The notes under the pieces are model-generated. The model made no database searches. It was not told the DNA's origin and was given only the letters and a program-made list of their open reading frames with translations. A program made the position numbers and the translations under genes. Below are positions 57,936-64,000 of a stretch of DNA of 64,000 bases, piece after piece (within the stretch, counting starts at the first letter, position 1; every line of letters starts with the position of its first letter). The stretch lies in contig CAXXPV010000008.1 in assembly GCA_963675935.2 (NCBI GenBank), forward strand, positions 62,001-126,000, given 5' to 3'. This DNA is from G963675935 sp963675935 (lineage in GTDB: Bacteria > Planctomycetota > Planctomycetia > Pirellulales > Thermoguttaceae).

Positions 57936-59123
57936 ATGTCGCTCTTTCTCGAACCACTGCTGAAAATCGCCCTGCTCATCGCCGGTCTGATGACCGCCGC
58001 GGCCTACCTCGTGCTGGTCGAGCGGTGGATCGCCGCTTGGGTGCAAGACCGTCTCGGCCCGAACCGCGTGGGCGTTCCCCTGACGAAAATCCGCCTCTTC
58101 GGCCTCGGCCAGCCCGTGGCCGACGGCGTGAAACTCTTGTGCAAGGAACAACTCACGCCCAGCCGCGTCGATCGGGCATTGTACGCGCTGGCCCCGGCCG
58201 TGATTTTCGCCGCCGCGATTGTCGCGTTCGCGGTCGTCCCGCTGGGCGGCGCGATCGCGCCCGAGGCGTTTCCCGCCGCCTGGGGCATCGCGCGGCCGAT
58301 CCGGCTGGCCGTCGCCCCGGATTTGGACATCGGCGTCATCTTCGTCTTCGCCGTCAGCGGCATCGCCGTCTATGGCGTCATGCTCGGCGGCTGGGCCAGC
58401 AACGACAAATACAGCTTTTTGGGCGGAATGCGCAGCAGCGCCCAGTTGATCTCCTACGAACTGCCGCTTGGCCTGGGCATTTTGGGCGTCGTCGCCGCGA
58501 CCGGCTCGCTCCGGCTCGACGACATCATCCTGCATCAAGCTCAGGCCGGCATGTGGAACATCGCCTTGCAGCCGCTCGGGTTCGTCGTGTTCTGCGTGGC
58601 CGGGTTCGCCGAGGCCGCACGGCTGCCGTTCGATCTGCCCGAGGCCGAGCAGGAACTTGTCGGCGGCTACCACACCGAATACTCCGGCGTCAGGCTGATG
58701 ATGTTCATGGTCGGCGAGTTTTTGCACATGGTCATCGCGTCGTTTTTGATCGTCATTCTATTTCTCGGCGGCTGGCATTTCTGGGGGCTGACCGGCTCGG
58801 CCGAGGCGACCGGCTGGTCGATGGCCCTGTTGCGGGCGATCGTCTTGTTGGTGAAGGTGATGGGCGTTATCCTGTTCTTCATGCTCGCGCGGTGGAGCTG
58901 GCCGCGGTTCCGTTTCGACCAACTCATGGACATCGGTTGGAAGGTGATGATTCCGTGGGGCCTGGTCAATTTCGTGATCGTGGCAGCGTGGTTGGAGTTT
59001 GCACCATCCGAATGGAACATGGCGGCGGTCGGCTGGCCGGCGTTGTTTTTTTGCTGGTTGGCGACCGTGGCGATGGACCCGACGGCGCACGGTAGGCAAC
59101 CGCAATGCAGCAATACGCCATGA
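57936..59123 (+). CDS. nuoH: NADH-quinone oxidoreductase subunit H
   Basis: The 395-residue product from ATG 57936 has about eight to nine membrane helices. It contains VERWIAAWVQDRLGPNRVGV, LFGLGQPVADGVKLLCKEQL, ASNDKYSFLGGMRSSAQLIS and AEAARLPFDLPEAEQELVGG followed by YHTEYSGVRLMMFMV, the classic NuoH signatures near the quinone chamber. It forms part of the membrane arm at the junction with the peripheral arm. The C-terminus overlaps nuoI by 19 bases. The peripheral-arm genes (nuoA-G) are not in this window, so the complex is encoded in more than one cluster or farther upstream. Confidence 0.96.
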   Translation: MSLFLEPLLKIALLIAGLMTAAAYLVLVERWIAAWVQDRLGPNRVGVPLTKIRLFGLGQPVADGVKLLCKEQLTPSRVDRALYALAPAVIFAAAIVAFAVVPLGGAIAPEAFPAAWGIARPIRLAVAPDLDIGVIFVFAVSGIAVYGVMLGGWASNDKYSFLGGMRSSAQLISYELPLGLGILGVVAATGSLRLDDIILHQAQAGMWNIALQPLGFVVFCVAGFAEAARLPFDLPEAEQELVGGYHTEYSGVRLMMFMVGEFLHMVIASFLIVILFLGGWHFWGLTGSAEATGWSMALLRAIVLLVKVMGVILFFMLARWSWPRFRFDQLMDIGWKVMIPWGLVNFVIVAAWLEFAPSEWNMAAVGWPALFFCWLATVAMDPTAHGRQPQCSNTP

Positions 59124-59620
59124 AACCCGACGATCCGCAAATCCGCTGGGTGCGCGAGCCGCGATTGGGGCCGCTGGGCCGATCCTACGTCCTGCTGTTT
59201 CTCCAAGGACTGACGACAACGCTGCGGCATCTTTTCCGGCGGAAGAAAACGGTGCAATCGCCTGAAGTTCGCCACGAAATTCCCGATCCGCTCCTTTATC
59301 GCGGAGTGCATCGGCTCAACCGCGACGCCGAGGGCCGGGTGAAGTGCGTGGCCTGTTTCCTCTGTGCCACGGCCTGCCCGGCGCATTGCATCGACATTCT
59401 CGCGGCCGAAAGCCCCTGGCCGGACCGCGAAAAATATCCCCAGTCCTTCACAATCGACGAGTTGCGGTGTATTTTCTGTGGCATGTGTGAAGAGGCCTGC
59501 CCGGTCGATGCCATCGAGTTGACCAGTCTGTACGATTTGTCGGGCAAGAGCCGCGCCGAGATGATTTTCGACAAGGAAAAACTGCTTTCCGTTTACGACC
59601 ATACGAAAGAGAGCGGCTAG
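59105..59620 (+). CDS. nuoI: NADH-quinone oxidoreductase subunit I
   Basis: This 171-residue protein carries two [4Fe-4S] motifs: Cys81, Cys84, Cys87, Cys91 (CVACFLCATACP) and Cys122, Cys125, Cys128, Cys132 (CIFCGMCEEACP). LLFLQGLTTTLRHLFRRKKT matches the amphipathic N-terminal helix. It passes electrons to the terminal cluster of complex I. Start ATG 59105 lies within the end of nuoH; a second in-frame Met follows at residue 6. Confidence 0.96.
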   Translation: MQQYAMKPDDPQIRWVREPRLGPLGRSYVLLFLQGLTTTLRHLFRRKKTVQSPEVRHEIPDPLLYRGVHRLNRDAEGRVKCVACFLCATACPAHCIDILAAESPWPDREKYPQSFTIDELRCIFCGMCEEACPVDAIELTSLYDLSGKSRAEMIFDKEKLLSVYDHTKESG

Positions 59621-59626
59621 CCAGTT

Positions 59627-60316
59627 ATGCCCGATCCGCGTCTCATTCCGATCCTGACGACCTTGCTCGGCGCGTTGTCGCTGTGGCTGATGCTGCCTCG
59701 CGGGACGGCCCGGGGACGCGGCGTCGGCATGGTGCTGGGCGTTGTCGCGCTGGGGCTTGGCGCCTCGCAGTTGCCACGCCTTGGCGAGTGGATGGCCGAC
59801 GGCATGTTTTTCACGCTCGCCGCGGTCACTGTCGTTTCGGCCGTCGGCGCGGTCACGTTCCGCAATCCGGTCTACTGCGCCGTCTGGTTCGGCCTGACAC
59901 TGTTGGGCACGGCCGGCTTGTTCCTCTTTGTCGGGGCGCAGTTCCTCGCCATCGCCACGGTCGTGGTCTATGCCGGGGCCATTTTGGTCACGTTTCTGTT
60001 TGTGCTCATGCTTGCGCAGCCGGAAGGCCGAGCGTCGTACGACCGCAAAAGCTGGGAGGCTTCGCTCTCGGCCGTCGTCGGCATGGTGATGGTGGGCATT
60101 CTCTCGATGGCCATCGGCGGAGCAATCTCGGCGGCCGATGCAACCGCGTCGCCGGCGGCCGAAGCCCTGTCCGCGAATGTTCTCACGCCGCAACACGTCG
60201 CCCGATTCGGCGGCGAGTTGTTCGCCCGGCACTTGATCGCGTTGGAGGCGGTCGGCTGTTTGTTGCTGGCCGCGTTGATCGGCGCGGCGGTGATTGTTGG
60301 AGAGAAAAGAAAATAG
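59627..60316 (+). CDS. nuoJ: NADH-quinone oxidoreductase subunit J
   Basis: This 229-residue membrane protein has helices at about 5-20, 25-42, 52-70, 79-100 and 104-124 and one near 195-225. RNPVYCAVWFGLTLLGTAGL and FLAIATVVVYAGAILVTFLF are typical of NuoJ. The segment between the fifth and last helices (about 130-190) is longer and richer in Ala than in E. coli. It begins six bases behind nuoI. Confidence 0.94.
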   Translation: MPDPRLIPILTTLLGALSLWLMLPRGTARGRGVGMVLGVVALGLGASQLPRLGEWMADGMFFTLAAVTVVSAVGAVTFRNPVYCAVWFGLTLLGTAGLFLFVGAQFLAIATVVVYAGAILVTFLFVLMLAQPEGRASYDRKSWEASLSAVVGMVMVGILSMAIGGAISAADATASPAAEALSANVLTPQHVARFGGELFARHLIALEAVGCLLLAALIGAAVIVGEKRK

Positions 60317-60376
60317 AAAACCGCTTGCGGTTTCGCACGAAGTGATCGCGTAAATAATAATAACTTGACTTTTTGG

Positions 60377-60443
60377 GAACACTAATTTCCACTAATTATC
60401 ACTAATAGAAAGAGATTAGTGTAAATTAGCGAAGATTAGTGTT
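60377..60443. repeat. ATTAGTG-type inverted repeat between nuoJ and nuoK
   Basis: GAACACTAATTTCC (60377) and its inverse GAAGATTAGTGTTC (to 60443) bracket further ATTAGTG units. A GCCGCTTGCGG-like repeat (AACCGCTTGCGGTTTCGCA) lies at 60319. The gap is AT-rich, unlike the genes. Confidence 0.8.
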
Positions 60444-60501
60444 CTTGTGTTGTTTTGATATATGAATTGTAATGCGGCACCTAACCACTAGCCACTGCTT
60501 C

Positions 60502-60951
60502 ATGCCCGACGAACTCGCACTCCTGAACAACTCGCTCATGGTCGGCGCCGTATTGTTCGGCGTCGGGCTGATCGGCTTTTTGAGCCGGCGGAACATGATC
60601 GTGATGTTTCTTTCGGTCGAGATCATGTTGCAGGGGGTGTCGCTGAGTCTCGTGGCCTGGAGCCGGTTTCACAACGATTTCGGCGGCCAGATGTTGGTGT
60701 TGTTCATTATCGCGGTGGCGGCGTGCGAGGCGGCCGTGGCCCTGGCCTTGGTGCTGATGTTGTTCCATCGTCGCGGCAATCTCGACATCGCCGTGTGGAG
60801 TGCGTTGGGCGAGGCGAATCGGCCGCCGTTCCAAGATCGCGATTTGCCCGAAGAACTGGAAGTGCCATTGGAGCCGCTGCCGCATTTGTCGCCGGCCGGC
60901 GTGGCCCCGGAGATTCCGCGCGAGGAAACGGAGCATCGTCCGGAAATCTGA
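60502..60951 (+). CDS. nuoK: NADH-quinone oxidoreductase subunit K, with C-terminal extension
   Basis: The product has 149 residues from ATG 60502 (159 from 60472). It has three helices with the conserved NuoK pattern: VGLIGFLSRRNMIVMFLSVE and IMLQGVSLSLVAWSRF with the membrane Glu residue, and VAACEAAVALALVLMLFHRR. NuoK is usually near 100 residues. Here a tail of about 45 residues rich in Pro and Glu (PEELEVPLEPLPHLSPAGVA) follows. It is part of the proton-pumping arm. It is separated from nuoJ by an AT-rich repeat. Confidence 0.94.
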   Translation: MPDELALLNNSLMVGAVLFGVGLIGFLSRRNMIVMFLSVEIMLQGVSLSLVAWSRFHNDFGGQMLVLFIIAVAACEAAVALALVLMLFHRRGNLDIAVWSALGEANRPPFQDRDLPEELEVPLEPLPHLSPAGVAPEIPREETEHRPEI

Positions 60952-61251
60952 ATCAAACTGTGCGGTTCTGAGTTCCCTAACATTTTGATCGTTGCATGAA
61001 AGTCAACCGACACTACGATGATACTGGGCCGAAGGCCCTCCGGTTCGCCCAGCCCAGGGCATCGCCCTGGGGAACGAGTTTGCCCACAATCTTCGTATCG
61101 GCCCAACGGGCCAACCATTCCTTGAGGCGATCCATTGGCCCGTTGGGCCGACACCCCTATTTCGTTTTCTCGCGTTCCCAGGGCGATGCCCTGGGCTGGG
61201 AGAACTGCAGCCCCTTCGGGGCGACAGACGTCTGAAATTTCTTGGATATTC
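60952..61251. repeat. Intergenic palindromes between nuoK and nuoL
   Basis: GCCCAGCCCAGGGCATCGCC near 61046 and its inverse near 61175-61200 are inverted copies. Inner inverted copies (CGGCCCAACGGGCCAACCAT and GGCCCGTTGGGCCG) lie between. The whole gap of 300 bases is palindromic, with no gene. Confidence 0.8.
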
Positions 61252-63300
61252 ATGTTCGACGCAGAAACACTCCTGATCCTGATTCCCGCCTTGCCGCTGG
61301 CGGCCGCGATTGTCACGGCCGTGCTGGGCCGCGGCCCGCTGCGCTCGCAATGCTGGCTACCGACGGTCGCCGCACTGACGCTGAGCTTTCTCGTCAGCGT
61401 TGCGCTCGTGTTTCAGATGCAAAAACAAATCGAATGCTCATCAAGCCAAACCGTCGCGTGGCCGACCGTGACCCTTTGGAATTGGTGCAACATTCCCGAC
61501 GCGATTCCCGCCACCGGCGACCTCCGCATCGACGTTGCCTTGCGGGCCGACTCGCTCTCGGCCGTCATGCTGGCCGTCGTCACCTGCGTCTCCGCGCTGG
61601 TGGCCATCTACTCGATCGGCTACATGTACGGCGAGCGGGGCGGCTGGCGATTTTTCAGCTACGTGAGCCTCTTCGTCTTCGCGATGACCATGTTGGTGTC
61701 GGCCTCCAATTTCGTCATGCTCTACGTGTTTTGGGAACTGGTCGGCCTGTGCAGCTATTTGCTGATCGGCTTTTGGTACGAAAAGCCTGCGGCGGCCGCA
61801 GCCGGCAAAAAGGCGTTTCTGGTTAATCGCATCGGCGATGTCGGCCTCGCCCTGGGCATATTTTTGATCTGGACGACCTTCGGCACGCTTGACTTCGATA
61901 TCCTATTCGCCATGGCTCCACGTGGCCCCGGCGATTGGCGCATCACGGCGATATGCCTGCTGCTGTTCGTCGGGGCGTGCGGCAAGAGCGCCCAACTGCC
62001 GCTGCACGTGTGGCTGCCCGACGCGATGGAAGGCCCGACGCCGGTCTCCGCGCTCATCCATGCGGCCACGATGGTCACGGCCGGCGTCTATCTCGTGGCC
62101 CGATGCGGCCCGCTTTTCACCGCGTCACCTGATGCGCAGCTCGTCGTGGCGACTGTCGGCGGCGCAACCGCGCTGGTGGCGGCCATGATCGCAGTGACGC
62201 AAACCGACCTCAAGCGAATCCTGGCCTACTCGACCATCAGCCACTTGGGCTACATGTTCGTCGCGCTGGGCGTCGGCACGACGGCCGCGGTCACGGCCGG
62301 CATGTTCCATCTGGTGACCCATGCGTTTTTCAAGGCCCTGCTGTTCCTCGGCGCGGGCAGCGTGATGCACGCGACCGGCGGGGTGACCGACATCCGGCGC
62401 CTTGGCGGGCTGCGGCGACGAATGCCTGTCACGTATTGGACTTTCTTGATCGGCTGTCTGGCCACGGCGGGCGTCGTGCCGCTGTCGGGTTTCTGGAGCA
62501 AGGACGCCATCCTGCTGGCGCTGGCCAATCGGGCCGACGGCGGCGGCGAACTTTATGGAATCCTGTTGCTCGCGACGTTGTTCGGCGTTCTGCTTATCGA
62601 CTTCTACATGTTTCGGCCGTTTTTCCTCGTGTTTCACGGGCCGGAGCGAATTTCGCCCGACGCAAAGGGGACAGGTGCATGTTTTCGGCCAAGCGTTTCT
62701 TCGCAAAATGAATCCAGCGGCCGAAAAATGGACCAGTCCCCCGCGAACGAAGTTGTCACACACATTCACGAATCGCCGGGCACGATGACCGCGCCGCTGG
62801 TGGTGCTGGCGTTCGCGTCGGTCGTCGTGGGGGCGTATTTCGAGTGGACGCATGGCCTGGCCCGATTTCTGGCCGCATCGCCGTCGCTGGGTTGCTTGGA
62901 GCAAATCACGCCCACGCTCGAACCGCGAACGATCGGGCTTATGAGCACAACGATCACGCTCTTGGGAATCGTCGCGGCGGCCTTCGTCTATTTGGGCAAC
63001 CGGCGGAAGGCCGCCGCGCTCGCCCGGATGATGAACATTTTTGGACTCTACAGTCTTTCCTATGGAAAATTCTTTTTCGATCCGATCTACGCATTGTTGA
63101 TCGTGCGTCCGATGTTGGGCGTTTCGCGCGCGGCGGCGTGGTTCGACCGTTGCGCGATCGACGCCGCGGTCGATTTTTTCGGCCGGCTTCCGTCGCTGTT
63201 GGGCGCCGCGTTCCGCACGGCCCAAAACGGCATCGTTCAGTTTTACGCCCTGGCGATGGCGCTCGGGCTGTTGATATTGCTCGGGGCAATGTTAATGTAA
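61252..63300 (+). CDS. nuoL: NADH-quinone oxidoreductase subunit L, with a repeat inserted in frame
   Basis: The 682-residue product starts at ATG 61252; the open frame upstream runs through repeats and is not part of it. Family hallmarks are ADSLSAVMLAVVTCVSALVA, NFVMLYVFWELVGLCSYLLI with the conserved Glu, FLVNRIGDVGLALGIF, PLHVWLPDAMEGPTPVSALI with HAATMVTAGVYLVAR, and YSTISHLGYMFVALGVGT. NuoL is an antiporter-like subunit that pumps protons. Near residues 472-497 (GTGACFRPSVSSQNESSGRK and following) the loop between two helices contains a palindromic element at 62667-62741 that keeps the frame. The C-terminal long helix is present. Confidence 0.95.
   Translation: MFDAETLLILIPALPLAAAIVTAVLGRGPLRSQCWLPTVAALTLSFLVSVALVFQMQKQIECSSSQTVAWPTVTLWNWCNIPDAIPATGDLRIDVALRADSLSAVMLAVVTCVSALVAIYSIGYMYGERGGWRFFSYVSLFVFAMTMLVSASNFVMLYVFWELVGLCSYLLIGFWYEKPAAAAAGKKAFLVNRIGDVGLALGIFLIWTTFGTLDFDILFAMAPRGPGDWRITAICLLLFVGACGKSAQLPLHVWLPDAMEGPTPVSALIHAATMVTAGVYLVARCGPLFTASPDAQLVVATVGGATALVAAMIAVTQTDLKRILAYSTISHLGYMFVALGVGTTAAVTAGMFHLVTHAFFKALLFLGAGSVMHATGGVTDIRRLGGLRRRMPVTYWTFLIGCLATAGVVPLSGFWSKDAILLALANRADGGGELYGILLLATLFGVLLIDFYMFRPFFLVFHGPERISPDAKGTGACFRPSVSSQNESSGRKMDQSPANEVVTHIHESPGTMTAPLVVLAFASVVVGAYFEWTHGLARFLAASPSLGCLEQITPTLEPRTIGLMSTTITLLGIVAAAFVYLGNRRKAAALARMMNIFGLYSLSYGKFFFDPIYALLIVRPMLGVSRAAAWFDRCAIDAAVDFFGRLPSLLGAAFRTAQNGIVQFYALAMALGLLILLGAMLM
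62667..62741. repeat. GGGGACAGG-type palindrome inside nuoL
   Basis: The left arm GGGGACAGGTGCATGTTTTC (62667-62690) and the right arm ending GGACCAGTCCCC (62719-62741) are imperfect inverted copies around a 28-base loop. The 75 bases equal 25 codons and keep the frame. The element lies in a variable loop, which may explain why it is tolerated. Confidence 0.85.
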
Positions 63301-63357
63301 CGAATTAGAGGCTAATTGGTATGAAAGGGTTTAAGCCGCAAAGTGGCGACAGTTAAT

Positions 63358-63493
63358 AGCCAGGGGTGTCAACCCCTGGAAACAGGGCGTTTTTCATCGC
63401 AAAGCCCCGAAGGGGCGGCAGTAGCTTCTGTCGCCGCTCCGCGGCTTTGTGGGAATTGAGCGATTACGTTCCAGGGGCTAACGCCCCTGGCTA
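63358..63493. repeat. AGCCAGGGG-type palindrome between nuoL and nuoM
   Basis: AGCCAGGGGTGTCAACCCCT and the inverse (TTCCAGGGGCTAACGCCCCTG to 63493) bracket further short hairpins. Together with the tandem repeat behind it, it fills the gap between the two genes. Confidence 0.8.
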
Positions 63494-63506
63494 ACGACGA
63501 CCGTCC

Positions 63507-63664
63507 CTCCGGGACTAAGAAATTGCAGGACAATCAATTACGTCTTTCCAACCGATTTAAACTTAGTGCCACTAGCCACTGACCACTCCGGGACTAAGAA
63601 ATTGCAGGACAATCAATTACGTCTTTCCAACCGATTTAAACTTAGTGCCACTAGCCACTGACCA
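63507..63664. repeat. 79-base tandem duplication upstream of nuoM
   Basis: Bases 63507-63585 are repeated at 63586-63664 without change. The unit begins CTCCGGGACTAAG and ends CTGACCAC. The nuoM start lies 11 bases downstream, so the duplication repeats the nuoM leader. Confidence 0.9.
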
Positions 63665-63675
63665 CTTTCAACTCC

Positions 63676-64000
63676 ATGCCCTCGTTGTTGCTCATCGCCG
63701 TGTTTCTCCCGACGCTCGCAGCCGTGCTGTTGCACGGCGGCCGCGATCGGGCCAGAGGCATTGCGCTGGCGGCAACGCTCACGGTGCTGGCCGTTTCGAT
63801 CGCGCTGGCCGCGGGGTTTCCGCAAAAGCCGGCCCCGGGCGAAGTTTTCGCCGAAACCAACGTCGCATGGCTCGGCGGCGCGGGCGCGACCATCGACGTC
63901 CGCTTCAACCTCGCGCTCGACGGCTTGAGCCTGTGGCTCTTCATGCTCACCTCGCTTCTGATGGTCGCAGCGGTGCTGGTCGGTTGGGAGTCCATCGAGC
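63676..64000 (+). CDS. nuoM: NADH-quinone oxidoreductase subunit M (5' part, runs off the window)
   Basis: The frame is open from ATG 63676 to the right edge (108 codons). It encodes MPSLLLIAVFLPTLAAVLLH, a membrane helix, then VRFNLALDGLSLWLFMLTSL and LMVAAVLVGWESIE, a signature of NuoM. As the antiporter-like subunit beside NuoL, it is expected here. Its ribosome site is weak, and the leader is the second half of a tandem duplication. Confidence 0.93.
   Translation, partial: MPSLLLIAVFLPTLAAVLLHGGRDRARGIALAATLTVLAVSIALAAGFPQKPAPGEVFAETNVAWLGGAGATIDVRFNLALDGLSLWLFMLTSLLMVAAVLVGWESIE

Noticed and set aside
58667..60382. 571-codon open frame on the - strand
   Set aside because: It covers nuoH, nuoI and nuoJ in antisense and has no recognisable domain.
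61135..61251. N-terminal extension of NuoL
   Set aside because: It runs through intergenic palindromes. NuoL homology begins at 61252 with a hydrophobic helix.

Overview
The window looks like a piece of chromosome from a planctomycete (Pirellulales-like). This is inferred from gene content, not from a marker gene. The signs are high GC, a large locus of secreted glycosidases with no SusC/SusD pair, an AraC-type XylR regulator, uroporphyrinogen-decarboxylase-like proteins beside glycosidases, a sigma-70 factor that appears to start at TTG, and many dispersed palindromic repeats. No rRNA, tRNA, CRISPR array, transposase or integrase gene was seen.

Layout. (1) 1-6.6 kb: a FadL-type outer-membrane protein (runs off the left edge), a hypothetical membrane protein, an ORF6N-domain protein overlapping a membrane histidine kinase, a Phd/VapC toxin-antitoxin pair, a secreted hypothetical protein, and a second copy of the kinase ATPase domain. 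(2) 6.6-11 kb: an MFS sugar porter, an L-fucose-isomerase-like protein and an XylR/AraC regulator. (3) 11-38.4 kb: a glycan-degradation locus on the + strand. It has two GH20/GH67-like paralogs, a GH39, three paralogs of an unrecognised ~765-residue secreted family, a GH116, a GH95, a GH2-SGNH / GH2 tandem with a frame break, two uroporphyrinogen-decarboxylase-family proteins and a GH10-like protein. The locus contains decayed remnants of its own gene families, so it has grown and shrunk by duplication. (4) 38.7-46.5 kb: a FGGY sugar kinase and a ceramidase-like hydrolase (- strand), divergent from a DeoR regulator, followed by a class III aminotransferase, a Gfo/Idh/MocA oxidoreductase and a glutamate dehydrogenase that are tightly packed. 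(5) 46.7-53.7 kb: a methyltransferase, a lysine 2,3-aminomutase, a lipoprotein, a small membrane protein, two D-Ala-D-Ala-ligase-like ATP-grasp enzymes and a GNAT acetyltransferase, possibly a beta-amino-acid pathway. (6) 54.4-64 kb: a primary-type sigma factor, small membrane or secreted proteins, MscL, and complex I genes nuoH, I, J, K, L and M (nuoM runs off the right edge).

How it works together. Secreted enzymes would trim a branched plant or algal type polysaccharide that probably contains xylose, fucose and beta-linked sugars. The MFS porter would import the products, and the isomerase-like protein and FGGY kinase would feed central metabolism under XylR and DeoR control. The substrate is inferred from family membership only.

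The least expected feature is the density of palindromic repeat elements. Several families (for example one built on CTGAGCGCAGCG) sit between genes. Some lie inside reading frames without breaking them (ORF6N protein, second ATP-grasp ligase, nuoL). One copy has itself been interrupted by a 126-bp element with perfect 19-bp terminal inverted repeats and a 5-bp target duplication.
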